Assembly: GCA_029256485.1 (NCBI GenBank)
Contig: JAQSXU010000188.1
Coordinates: 1-6,320 of the forward strand
Direction of reading: 5' to 3'
Source: Clostridiaceae bacterium
GTDB taxonomy: Bacteria; Bacillota_A; Clostridia; Clostridiales; Clostridiaceae
DNA: 6,320 nucleotides
Numbering within the stretch: position 1 is the stretch's first letter; each line of letters starts with the position of its first letter. The notes beneath the pieces were generated by a model, which was given only the letters and a program-made list of their open reading frames with translations, was not told where the DNA came from and made no database searches. The position numbers and the translations under genes were made by a program. Shown here piece after piece: positions 1-6,120 of this stretch.

Positions 1-399
1 CCAGCCTTTGAACCAGGAGGAAATAGATCAGTTACATTTGGCGGAAACAGCTTGCTGCTAAATAAAGATTCTAAAAACTCTAAGTTAGCATTAGATTTTT
101 TGAAGTACTGTTGTAATGACAAAACTGTAAATGCAAAGCTTTATCAGAGTTTTGGCATTGTTCCAATATGTACGGATGTATCTCAAAGCAGTGATTTAAC
201 TAAAGCAAATGATTTTTTTAATAGCAATGAATATGAATTATATGAGACTATTGGAAGATTATCTCCATTAGTTAATTACACTAGTAAGTATAGTTTAATA
301 AATAGTATACTTGAACAGAACGTAAGTAAGTTACAGGGAGGTACCGTTGATATAAGCTCGCTTGCTAACAATATTGATCAGGAATTAAGTGGAAAATAG
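1..399 (+). CDS. Extracellular solute-binding protein of a sugar-type ABC transporter, C-terminal part
   Basis: The frame is open from base 1, so this is the last 132 codons of a longer gene; the TTG at 52 is internal, not a start. The visible part has the C-terminal pattern of family 1 solute-binding proteins: a Gly-rich turn with GGNS, then a helix like DSKNSKLALDFLKYC, then a GIVP turn and a run of helices to the stop. In this family the protein is a lipoprotein on the outer face of the membrane that captures a sugar or oligosaccharide for an ABC permease. The signal peptide and lipobox would lie left of the window. The substrate cannot be read from this fragment. No permease gene follows, and a hairpin terminator lies about 120 bases downstream, so it is probably last in its transcription unit. 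It looks unrelated to the spore-coat genes that follow. Confidence 0.85.
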   Translation, partial: PAFEPGGNRSVTFGGNSLLLNKDSKNSKLALDFLKYCCNDKTVNAKLYQSFGIVPICTDVSQSSDLTKANDFFNSNEYELYETIGRLSPLVNYTSKYSLINSILEQNVSKLQGGTVDISSLANNIDQELSGK

Positions 400-431
400 T
401 CTTGAAAAATTAATAAAATGAATAATTTTAA

Positions 432-468
432 ATAAAACGTTTACAAATGTAAAAAGAAGTATTATAAT
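432..468 (+). promoter_or_regulatory. Strong sigma-A-type promoter with cre-like operator over the -35 box
   Basis: TTTACA at 440-445 and a perfect TATAAT at 463-468 are separated by exactly 17 bases, which is a near-ideal vegetative promoter. Bases 432-445 read ATAAAACGTTTACA and match 12 of 14 positions of the catabolite-responsive consensus TGWAANCGNTNWCA, the two misses being the first two bases. They also contain the palindromic core AAACGTTT typical of LacI/CcpA-family operators. Binding there would block the -35 box, so carbon-source repression is plausible; this is inferred. Predicted transcription start is near 474-476. No plus-strand gene follows for more than 1.3 kb. Confidence 0.6.
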
Positions 469-474
469 AATAAA

Positions 475-563
475 TGAAATAGGGATTAATCAAGGGGAAA
501 TATAAATATAAAGGGAAATCTCCAAATTGCATGTGCGTGTAGTTGCAATTCTGGAGATTTTTC
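475..563 (+). ncRNA. Candidate small RNA of about 90 nt
   Basis: A near-consensus promoter (440-468) is followed after about 40 bases by a long hairpin with a T-run (516-562). The transcript would be roughly 88-90 nt. The 5' single-stranded part is purine-rich, with three G-runs near 482-484, 494-497 and 513-515, which could act as anti-Shine-Dalgarno mimics or seeds. I find no credible open frame: the ATG at 531 gives three codons, and the GTG at 533 has no usable ribosome binding site. I do not recognise the RNA as a known family. Alternatively the promoter could be silent and the hairpin only the terminator of the upstream transporter gene. Confidence 0.4.
516..562 (+). terminator. Intrinsic terminator after the solute-binding protein gene and candidate small RNA
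   Basis: The left arm 516-531 (AAATCTCCAAATTGCA) pairs with the right arm 544-560 (TGCAATTCTGGAGATTT), with one bulged base and a loop of about 12 bases. Five T residues occupy 558-562. On the minus strand the stem is followed only by TTTCCC, so it would be a weaker terminator for the glycosyltransferase gene that ends at 595, though two-way use is possible. Confidence 0.75.
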
Positions 564-594
564 TATTGCTTAAAATTAATAAAAGCATTGAAAT

Positions 595-1716
595 CTAAAT
601 GGATGAGACTATAATATTATAAGCATTCAGCGTTGATATTGCTGTATTTTCCCAAGAAAATTCAGATGCTCTCTTCAAGCCTTTTTCAATATAATCATTT
701 CTTACTTCTGAATTGTTTAACATAATAAGTAAAGCATTTATCAGTTCATCAGTGCTGTAAGGATCAATTAATATTCCAGCATCCTGAACTACTTCTGGAA
801 TAGAAGTTAAATTTGAAGTTATCACTGGTGCTCCGCAGCTCATAGCCTCAAGTGGAGGAAGACCAAAACCCTCATAAAGGGATGGATAAACAAATACCTC
901 ACAGCCATTATATAGCAGCGGAAGATGTTCCTCAGGTACATATCCTGTGAAAATAATATTAGGGAATATGCCTAGCTTTTTACTTAATGCAATTAAAGAA
1001 TTACTGTCATCTCTGGTAGCTCCCACAATTACAAGGTCAATTTTATCTTTAATTTTATTTTTGATATCAGAAAAAGCAATAAGAAGAGACCTTATGTTTT
1101 TTCTCTGGCTAAAGCCGCCAATGTAAAGTATAAATGGATTGTTTACAGCATATTTATCTTTTAAGAACTTTCTGCATAAAGTTTCATCTAAAGGTTTATA
1201 TTTTGAGTCTGCAGCAAGTGGCGTTACAAAAACTTTATCTTCATTTATTGGGAAAAATTTTAGTATATCTCTTTTGGAACATTCAGAAACTGTTATTATT
1301 CCATCTGAATTTTCTATTATTTCAGGAATATCCCTTAAAAAGTTTTTTAAATATCCTCTCCCAACAGTTTCAGGCATTAAATAAGGAATTAAATCATGAA
1401 TTGTTACAATTTTTTTGCATGTTATGGCACTATTTAATCCTATACCATTTTGAGGAATATGATAAATATCTATATTCTCTTCTATTAAGTTATTGGGAAA
1501 GTAAAGCTGCTCAAAGAATTTATGATGCTTTTTTGAAGCCATAATAACCTTAGTGTTTGGATGAAGTAAATCTTCATAATTGTTTCCTGACCAATATATG
1601 TGAAAATAGTCTTGTTTATCTATTTTTAAAAGATTATTTAATAAATTATCAGTATAGGTTCCAATTCCTGTACCTCTATACCAATTGGCTCCTCTGGCGT
1701 CTAGTGCAATTCTCAT
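595..1716 (-). CDS. Spore-coat-associated GT4 family glycosyltransferase (CotSA-like)
   Basis: This 373-aa protein is a full-length GT-B fold, family GT4 retaining glycosyltransferase, which would move a sugar from a nucleotide-sugar donor onto a coat glycan or protein acceptor. The N-terminal acceptor domain opens with MRIALDAR and the glycine loop RGTGIGTY (14-21), and has YHIPQNG (85-91) and HDLIP (107-111). The C-terminal donor domain has GGFSQRKN (200-207, basic residues for the donor phosphates) and the E-x7-E motif (Glu282 and Glu290 in EGFGLPPLE). No signal peptide or membrane segment is seen, so it should act in the mother-cell cytoplasm. ATG at 1716 follows GAGGAG at a 5-base gap. 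It is divergent from a CotS gene with 132 bases between them, and is a paralogue of the glycosyltransferase at 4989-6104. CotSA of Bacillus is the nearest named relative I can suggest; the sugar and acceptor are unknown. Confidence 0.92.
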   Translation of the reverse strand: MRIALDARGANWYRGTGIGTYTDNLLNNLLKIDKQDYFHIYWSGNNYEDLLHPNTKVIMASKKHHKFFEQLYFPNNLIEENIDIYHIPQNGIGLNSAITCKKIVTIHDLIPYLMPETVGRGYLKNFLRDIPEIIENSDGIITVSECSKRDILKFFPINEDKVFVTPLAADSKYKPLDETLCRKFLKDKYAVNNPFILYIGGFSQRKNIRSLLIAFSDIKNKIKDKIDLVIVGATRDDSNSLIALSKKLGIFPNIIFTGYVPEEHLPLLYNGCEVFVYPSLYEGFGLPPLEAMSCGAPVITSNLTSIPEVVQDAGILIDPYSTDELINALLIMLNNSEVRNDYIEKGLKRASEFSWENTAISTLNAYNIIVSSI

Positions 1717-1740
1717 GACAACTCCTCACAAATATTTCTT

Positions 1741-1753
1741 AATTATTATATAT
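1741..1753 (-). promoter_or_regulatory. AT-rich block shared by both glycosyltransferase upstream regions
   Basis: The 13-mer AATTATTATATAT (plus strand) occurs here, 25 bases from the start codon, and again exactly at 6121-6133, 17 bases from the second glycosyltransferase start. On the minus strand it contains TATATAATA, one base away from the sigma-K -10 pattern CATANNNTA. I see no AC at the right -35 spacing in either copy, so the sigma factor is not assigned. Base composition is extreme here, so part of the match may be chance. Confidence 0.35.
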
Positions 1754-1775
1754 ATTATTATTATTATGAGAAAAA

Positions 1776-1791
1776 TGTGCTATTTAGCACA
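1776..1791. promoter_or_regulatory. 16-base dyad (operator-like) in the first divergent intergenic region
   Basis: TGTGCTA-TT-TAGCACA is a perfect inverted repeat placed about midway between the divergent glycosyltransferase and CotS genes. Its right end supplies the AC of the predicted sigma-K -35 for the CotS operon, so a bound regulator would overlap that promoter. A smaller dyad of related sequence sits at the same relative place in the second divergent region (6159-6169). Which protein, if any, binds is unknown. Confidence 0.4.
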
Positions 1792-1816
1792 AACATAAGA
1801 AATACTTCATATAATA
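1789..1816 (+). promoter_or_regulatory. Sigma-K-like promoter of the CotS operon
   Basis: AC at 1789-1790, a 17-base spacer and CATATAATA at 1808-1816 match the sigma-K pattern AC-N16/17-CATANNNTA without a mismatch. Predicted start is near 1823, leaving a leader of about 26 bases before the ATG at 1849. Sigma-K drives late mother-cell genes, including many coat genes, so the match agrees with the product. The motif is short and the region AT-rich, so this remains a prediction. Confidence 0.5.
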
Positions 1817-1848
1817 CAAATAGAATTAATATTTTTAGAGGATAAAAA

Positions 1849-2859
1849 ATGGATATTGAAAGACTGTCCTCTTTAATTAAAGAGGAATATGATATTAGTG
1901 TTTCCTCCATAGAAAAACTTAAAAATGTATATAAAATAGAATCAGATACAAAAAGATATTGCCTTAAAGTAATTAAATATGACTACGGGCATTTTATTTT
2001 TATTTTAAACGCAATTAAGCATCTTCAACATAATAATTTTGAAAAAATACCAGACATTATAAGTACAATTAAATCTAAAGATTTTATATTGTTAGATAAT
2101 AACTATGCATATTTAACAAAATGGATAGACAGCAGACAGTGTAATTATAACAACCCCATTGATATTGTTATAGCAGCAGGTAAATTAGCAGAACTTCATA
2201 AAAAAAGTGAAGGATTTCAAATTACTCCAGAAATGAATCCTCGCATTGGGTGGTTCAAATGGATTAATAATTTTACAACTAGAAAAGATGAAATAAACGA
2301 TTTTAGAAAAGGGATTTTAAACAAACCTAAAATGTCACAATTTGATTCTATGTATGAAAATTGTATTGATGAAGAGCTGAAAAGATGTGATAAATCAATT
2401 AATAATTTAGTTCATAGCCAGTATATTGAAAAGATAAAAATTGAAGTTGCATTAAGGGGCTTTTGCCATCATGATTTTGCACATCACAATGTGTTGATAG
2501 AAAAAAACGGGGGAATAAATATAATTGATTTTGATTACTGCATTTTAGATTCCCATCTCCATGATTTATCCAGCTTACTACTAAGAATTATGAAAAACAA
2601 TAAATGGGATATTGGTACTGCATCATTTATATTGGATAGTTACAATAATGTAAAAACAGTTGAAAGTACAGATGTACCCATAATTTCCGCATTTATGGAA
2701 TTTCCTCAGGACTTTTGGCAGATTGGAATACAGTATTATTGGGAAAACCAGCCCTGGGGAGAAGAGTTCTTTATAAAAAAATTAGAGAAAATACTAGAGG
2801 ATAGAGAGGATAAACAGAACTTTATAGATGAATTTAGATTTTTTAATTATAAATCATAG
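1849..2859 (+). CDS. CotS-family spore coat protein, kinase-like (first in operon)
   Basis: A 336-aa protein of the CotS family, within the aminoglycoside/choline phosphotransferase-like kinase fold. The N-lobe (about 1-95) has YCLKVI with Lys40 at the usual ATP-anchoring place. The C-lobe has the catalytic loop CHHDFAHHN (206-214, Asp209 as catalytic base, Asn214 for metal), the metal motif IDFDY (226-230) and HDL (238-240). It ends with the family tail FPQDFWQIGIQYY (285-297). All catalytic residues are present, so it could be an active kinase, probably on a sugar, glycan or coat protein; no substrate is assigned. CotS in Bacillus is an inner-coat protein encoded next to CotSA. ATG at 1849 follows AGAGGAT at a good gap. 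It heads a four-gene run, has the sigma-K-like promoter just upstream, and is divergent from a glycosyltransferase. Confidence 0.88.
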   Translation: MDIERLSSLIKEEYDISVSSIEKLKNVYKIESDTKRYCLKVIKYDYGHFIFILNAIKHLQHNNFEKIPDIISTIKSKDFILLDNNYAYLTKWIDSRQCNYNNPIDIVIAAGKLAELHKKSEGFQITPEMNPRIGWFKWINNFTTRKDEINDFRKGILNKPKMSQFDSMYENCIDEELKRCDKSINNLVHSQYIEKIKIEVALRGFCHHDFAHHNVLIEKNGGINIIDFDYCILDSHLHDLSSLLLRIMKNNKWDIGTASFILDSYNNVKTVESTDVPIISAFMEFPQDFWQIGIQYYWENQPWGEEFFIKKLEKILEDREDKQNFIDEFRFFNYKS

Positions 2860-2890
2860 ATTTAATAAAGCTTAAGGAGGGAATGTAAAA

Positions 2891-3076
2891 ATGAGCAAAG
2901 AGATTTTGGAAACATCTGAAGAGTTTGATGAAGCAAATTTAGAAGCATATAAAGAAGAGGTAAAGAACCTAAAAGAGTCTATTAAAAATATAAAAAAATT
3001 TAAAAAAGAAAGAGAGAAGATGGGAAAGCTTAGGCATAAACAAAGAAAAATAATGAAATCCATGAAGCATAAGTAA
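2891..3076 (+). CDS. Small charge-polarised coiled-coil protein of unknown function
   Basis: A 61-aa protein I do not recognise. About half of its residues are charged: the first 30 are mostly acidic and the last 30 mostly Lys/Arg, ending MKHK. Hydrophobic residues at 17, 20, 24, 27, 31 and 34 follow a strict 3-4 heptad spacing, and 44, 47, 54 and 58 continue it after a one-residue slip near Phe37, so a coiled coil over about 13-58 is likely. There are no cysteines, signal peptide or membrane segment. A strong AAGGAGG at 2874-2880 supports the ATG at 2891; the ATG at 2883 runs straight into a stop. It lies 31 bases after the first CotS gene and 18 before the next, which argues for a real gene in the operon. 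A small coat morphogenetic or adaptor protein is a guess from context. Confidence 0.72.
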   Translation: MSKEILETSEEFDEANLEAYKEEVKNLKESIKNIKKFKKEREKMGKLRHKQRKIMKSMKHK

Positions 3077-3082
3077 TATTTT

Positions 3083-3090
3083 AGAGGTGA
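3083..3090 (+). promoter_or_regulatory. Ribosome binding site favouring the second ATG (3095)
   Basis: AGAGGTGA, continuing into T, pairs with the 16S rRNA 3' end as GAGGTGAT. GAGG ends at 3087, leaving 4 bases to the ATG at 3092 and 7 to the ATG at 3095. The second spacing is the more usual one, so the protein probably starts at 3095. Confidence 0.5.
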
Positions 3091-3094
3091 TATG

Positions 3095-3835
3095 ATGCAT
3101 CAGGATTTTATAAATTATCTAGAATCTAATGAAATAGCGGTTGTAAAATGCTTTGAAAATGATAAAAGAAATTTGAAGAATATAAGTGAAGCTATGTTAA
3201 AAGAGCAGATAGATAATATTGTAGAATTTCAAAATAGGGTAAAAGGTTACAATGGATACATGAATAACAGAATAAACAATAATACTGGAAAATTAATTGA
3301 GAAATATAAAGTTGATCTTAAAAAAGTAAAGAAAGTAGTACTTTCACTAAAGTCATCTTATGAAGAAAATGAAATTGAAACTTTAATTTTATCAAATTCA
3401 GATTATCATATTAGAAAAGCTGAAGAAAGTATAAGTAATATACAAAAGCTTAATTATGCTGGGCTATTGATGAGAAGTATGAAAAATGATGAAATATGTT
3501 TAGGTAAAACATATTTTGATAATTTGAGAAGAATGGAAAACATTCAGATAATCGATGCGGATAAGTGCTGTTACAATATGATTGAAACGGATATAATCTA
3601 TTTAATTGAAAAGTTATTAAGAAAAAATATTAACTTAAATTATAAGGAATTAATAATGTATTTTTGTGACAAAGCAAATTTAGAGCAAGACAGTTATGAA
3701 TTTATAAAATCAGCTTTAGGATATCCTCAATATTTCTTCAAATATTGTTTAAGATACAGCTGTAATAAGGTTGTAGAAAAGAATATTGTAAAAAAATTAA
3801 AAAAATCCTGTTCATGTGTAAACAATTTGCTTTAG
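3095..3835 (+). CDS. Degenerate CotS-family paralogue lacking the kinase N-lobe (putative pseudokinase)
   Basis: A 246-aa protein (247 from the ATG at 3092; residue numbers here count from 3092). It has no obvious motif, but aligns end to end with residues about 118-320 of the CotS protein at 3847-4875 at a nearly constant offset of 77-80: LSNSDYHI (100-107) with LSNVDYYI, IIDADK (153-158) with FIDFDY, TDI (166-168) with HDL, and YPQYFFKYCLRY (211-222) with FPDDFYSISKDYY. The catalytic loop CHHDLAHHN appears as CLGKTYFDN (136-144): the Asp is Lys, both leading His are lost, and only the metal-binding Asn and the later DxD remain. The N-lobe with its Lys is replaced by about 40 unrelated or heavily diverged residues. 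The frame is intact over 246 codons, so it is probably a kept, non-catalytic partner or scaffold rather than a decaying gene. It ends in a Lys-rich, CSC-containing tail. Eleven bases separate it from the next start. Confidence 0.72.
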   Translation: MHQDFINYLESNEIAVVKCFENDKRNLKNISEAMLKEQIDNIVEFQNRVKGYNGYMNNRINNNTGKLIEKYKVDLKKVKKVVLSLKSSYEENEIETLILSNSDYHIRKAEESISNIQKLNYAGLLMRSMKNDEICLGKTYFDNLRRMENIQIIDADKCCYNMIETDIIYLIEKLLRKNINLNYKELIMYFCDKANLEQDSYEFIKSALGYPQYFFKYCLRYSCNKVVEKNIVKKLKKSCSCVNNLL

Positions 3836-3838
3836 GAG
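3834..3838 (+). promoter_or_regulatory. Ribosome binding site deciding the ATG start at 3847
   Basis: AGGAG overlaps the stop codon of the preceding gene (3833-3835) and lies 8 bases before the ATG at 3847. A TTG at 3844 is in frame, but the ATG has better spacing and is a better codon. The stop/RBS overlap suggests translational coupling of the two genes. Confidence 0.6.
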
Positions 3839-3846
3839 TGTGATTG

Positions 3847-4875
3847 ATGGTAAATAAATATAGAGAAAAAAGTTATTTATGCGATTACGATTTGTCTATA
3901 GATTTATTTAAGGCTTTCGGAGTAAATGTTACTGATTTAGTTCCATTAAGAAATGTTTTTGCTGTATCTACGGATAAAGGAGATATGATACTAAAAAAAA
4001 TTGATTATTCAGAAGAACAACTTAAATTTATACACAGCGGAATAAAATATATAAAAAACAAATTCAACAGAGTTGTGGATTTTGTTGAATTAAAAAATGG
4101 GGATATAAGTTTGCCATGGAAATCAGATTTATATTGTTTAATGTATTTGGTTAATGGAAGAGAATGTGATTACAGCAATCCAGTGGATATAAAGATTGCA
4201 TCTGAAGGATTAGGAGAGTTTCATAAGTCTTCTGAGGGCTTTAGATCAACATATATGCATAAGTATAATAACGGGAGAATAATTGATAATTTCAAAAGAA
4301 GACTTGAGGAAATTAATTTTTTTAAAAGTATTGCAAACATGCATAACACTAAAAATCAATTTGATACTATCTTTTTATCTAATGTTGATTATTATATTGA
4401 TGAAATAAAAAAAAGCATAGATATTTTGGAGAAATCCCCTTATTATAAAATTTGCAGTGAAGAGGATAAAATAGTATTATGCCATCATGATTTAGCCCAT
4501 CACAATATAATAATAAAAGATAATGAGGCATACTTTATAGATTTTGACTATTCAATTATTGATATAAAGGTGCATGATTTGTGTAATTTTATTAATAAAG
4601 TTATTAAAAATTTTGCTTTTGATGAAGAAAAGGCAGAACAAATAATAAATTGTTACAGCTCAGTGAATAACATAGATTCAAGAGAACTTAAGGTTTTATA
4701 TGGAATGCTGACTTTTCCAGATGACTTTTACAGCATTTCCAAGGATTATTATACTAGACTTAAACAGTGGGATAAAGAAGTATTTATAGGAAGATTAATA
4801 AAGAAGTGTGAATATAAAGAGTTTAGAAAAGAATTTTTAAAGAGTTTTTATGAATTTATTAATCATTTAATTTAA
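3847..4875 (+). CDS. CotS-family spore coat protein, kinase-like (last in operon)
   Basis: A 342-aa CotS-family protein with the phosphotransferase-kinase fold (numbering here counts an in-frame TTG three bases upstream as residue 1). The N-lobe carries MILKKI with Lys51 or Lys52 as the nucleotide-anchoring Lys. The catalytic loop CHHDLAHHN is at 213-221, the metal motif IDFDY at 232-236, HDL at 244-246, and the family tail FPDDFYSISKDYY at 291-303. All key residues are present, so activity is plausible. It is a paralogue of the 336-aa CotS protein at 1849-2859. It is also the closest relative in the window of the degenerate protein just upstream, which shares its LSN-x-DY segment; the 336-aa protein does not. 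That points to a local tandem duplication. The gene is last in the operon, and a terminator begins in its stop codon. Substrate unknown; a role in coat assembly or glycan phosphorylation is inferred. Confidence 0.88.
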   Translation: MVNKYREKSYLCDYDLSIDLFKAFGVNVTDLVPLRNVFAVSTDKGDMILKKIDYSEEQLKFIHSGIKYIKNKFNRVVDFVELKNGDISLPWKSDLYCLMYLVNGRECDYSNPVDIKIASEGLGEFHKSSEGFRSTYMHKYNNGRIIDNFKRRLEEINFFKSIANMHNTKNQFDTIFLSNVDYYIDEIKKSIDILEKSPYYKICSEEDKIVLCHHDLAHHNIIIKDNEAYFIDFDYSIIDIKVHDLCNFINKVIKNFAFDEEKAEQIINCYSSVNNIDSRELKVLYGMLTFPDDFYSISKDYYTRLKQWDKEVFIGRLIKKCEYKEFRKEFLKSFYEFINHLI

Positions 4876-4900
4876 CCAAGCAGATATGCTTGGTTATTTT
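4873..4900 (+). terminator. Intrinsic terminator of the CotS operon, overlapping the stop codon
   Basis: A perfect 10-bp stem, TAACCAAGCA (4873-4882) with TGCTTGGTTA (4887-4896), closes a GATA loop and is followed by TTTT (4897-4900). The first three bases of the stem are the TAA stop of the last CotS gene, so the operon has almost no 3' untranslated region. Confidence 0.85.
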
Positions 4901-4946
4901 AAGTTTGCAGGGAAATGTAAATGTCTTTTGAGGAAACATTGCAAAT

Positions 4947-4974
4947 AAAAAATTTGCAGTTACAGCTGCAAATT
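4947..4974 (-). terminator. Intrinsic terminator of the second glycosyltransferase gene
   Basis: AATTTGCAG (4951-4959) and CTGCAAATT (4966-4974) form a perfect 9-bp stem with a six-base loop. On the minus strand the stem leads into a T-run (plus-strand A-run 4947-4952). It lies 15 bases beyond the stop of the minus-strand gene at 4989, and is back to back with the plus-strand terminator at 4873-4900. Confidence 0.8.
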
Positions 4975-4988
4975 ATTATATGGGACAT

Positions 4989-6104
4989 TTAAATTATCTT
5001 ACTATATGAATTTAAGGTTTCTTTTGCTGTTTTAACCCAACTGAAACTGGAGGCTCTTAAAAGTCCTTTATTAATTAAAGAACATTTCAAATTGTTATCA
5101 GTTAACACATTATACATTGATTGTGCAAGGCAATCGATGTCATTTGGATTTATAAGTAAGGCTGAATCACCTAATACCTCAGGCAGAGAGGTAATGTTAG
5201 AAGCTATTACTGGTACTCCACAAGCCATGGCTTCAATAGGAGGAAGTCCAAAACCTTCATAAAAAGAAGGATAAACGAATAACTCAGAAGCATTATAAAA
5301 AATAGGCATATGCTCCAATGGAGCAAAACCAGGGAATAGAACTTTATCAGATATATTTAGTTTAGCTGCATGGCTTTTATATAAGTCATAGGATAAACCA
5401 TGCTTGCCAAGTATGATCAAATTCAAATCTTTTAATTGTCTGCATACCTTACTGAAAGCATCTATAAGCCCAATTATATTTTTTCTAGGACTAAAACCTC
5501 CAACATAAAGAATAAATTTACTATTTATAGAATAAAATTTATTTAAATAGTTTTTACACATGGTTTTATTCATAGGTTTATATATATCTTCGCTGGCTAA
5601 GTGGGTTACATATATTTTATCCGCAGGTATGCCGAAACTTTTTATTATATCCATTTTTGAAAACTCTGATACGGTTATAATTCCGTCACATAATGGTATA
5701 ATGTTTGGTATTTCTTCAGAAAAAATTTTTAAATATTTATCACTAACCGTTTCAGGCATTCTATAAGGGATTACGTCATGAAGAGTAATTACAAATTTGC
5801 AGTTTTTTTCATTTGGAAGTCCTACTCCATTTTGAGGTATATGATAAAGTTCAATATCCTTATCATATAATATATTTGGAATATTAACTTCGTCCCAAAA
5901 ACTGCTTTTTCCCTGTTCGTTTATATTGCTTATATGAAAATTTTTATTAAATTTTATTTTAGAAACACAATTTTCCGGCATAAAAAGTAGATAGCTGTTG
6001 ATGTTATCAAGCTTGTTTAATGAGTTTATCAGCTGGTAAGTGTATGTTCCGATACCTGTTCCTCTGTACCATTTTGATGCACGGGCGTCAATACCTATTT
6101 TCAT
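4989..6104 (-). CDS. Spore-coat-associated GT4 family glycosyltransferase (CotSA-like), second copy
   Basis: A 371-aa full-length GT-B, family GT4 glycosyltransferase, clearly a paralogue of the one at 595-1716. Both share WYRGTGIGTYT near residue 12, the YHIPQNG-(V/I)-GL segment, HD(V/L)IP, GGFS-x-RKN and EGFGLPP. Motifs here: glycine loop RGTGIGTY (14-21), HDVIP (109-113), phosphate-contacting GGFSPRKN (202-209), and E-x7-E with Glu283 and Glu291. It is presumably cytosolic in the mother cell and adds a sugar to a coat glycan or protein. ATG at 6104 follows AAAGGA at an 8-base gap. The middle of the acceptor domain (about 40-75) and the 230-250 stretch differ most between the two copies, so they may use different acceptors or act in successive steps (inference). 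It is divergent from the CotS gene at 6217 and has its own terminator at 4947-4974. Confidence 0.92.
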   Translation of the reverse strand: MKIGIDARASKWYRGTGIGTYTYQLINSLNKLDNINSYLLFMPENCVSKIKFNKNFHISNINEQGKSSFWDEVNIPNILYDKDIELYHIPQNGVGLPNEKNCKFVITLHDVIPYRMPETVSDKYLKIFSEEIPNIIPLCDGIITVSEFSKMDIIKSFGIPADKIYVTHLASEDIYKPMNKTMCKNYLNKFYSINSKFILYVGGFSPRKNIIGLIDAFSKVCRQLKDLNLIILGKHGLSYDLYKSHAAKLNISDKVLFPGFAPLEHMPIFYNASELFVYPSFYEGFGLPPIEAMACGVPVIASNITSLPEVLGDSALLINPNDIDCLAQSMYNVLTDNNLKCSLINKGLLRASSFSWVKTAKETLNSYSKII

Positions 6105-6120
6105 ATAGGTAATCCTTTCA

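Noticed and set aside
52..399. A complete 115-codon gene starting at TTG 52
   Set aside because: The frame is open to base 1, the upstream residues continue the solute-binding protein pattern, and no ribosome binding site precedes the TTG.
533..598. A 21-codon frame from GTG within the hairpin region
   Set aside because: The start would be in the terminator loop with no accessible ribosome binding site, and the frame crosses the T-run and the end of the opposite gene.
1134..1544. Plus-strand open frame of 136 codons (and an 81-codon one at 1139-1384)
   Set aside because: Both lie wholly antisense to the well-supported glycosyltransferase gene, have no good ribosome binding site, and encode Leu/Phe-rich sequence typical of shadow frames.
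1754..1767. Short ATT repeat as a phase-variable microsatellite
   Set aside because: Only four and a half units, imperfectly bounded, in AT-rich intergenic DNA; nothing suggests slippage control.
2872..3063. Minus-strand open frame of 63 codons
   Set aside because: It is the antisense of the Glu/Lys-rich small gene; Phe/Leu/Ser-rich sequence is what the reverse strand of GAA/AAA codons gives, and the sense frame has the strong ribosome binding site.
5560..5766. Plus-strand open frame of 68 codons
   Set aside because: It is antisense inside the second glycosyltransferase, in the same relative place as the shadow frame in the first copy, so it reflects conserved sense-strand codons.
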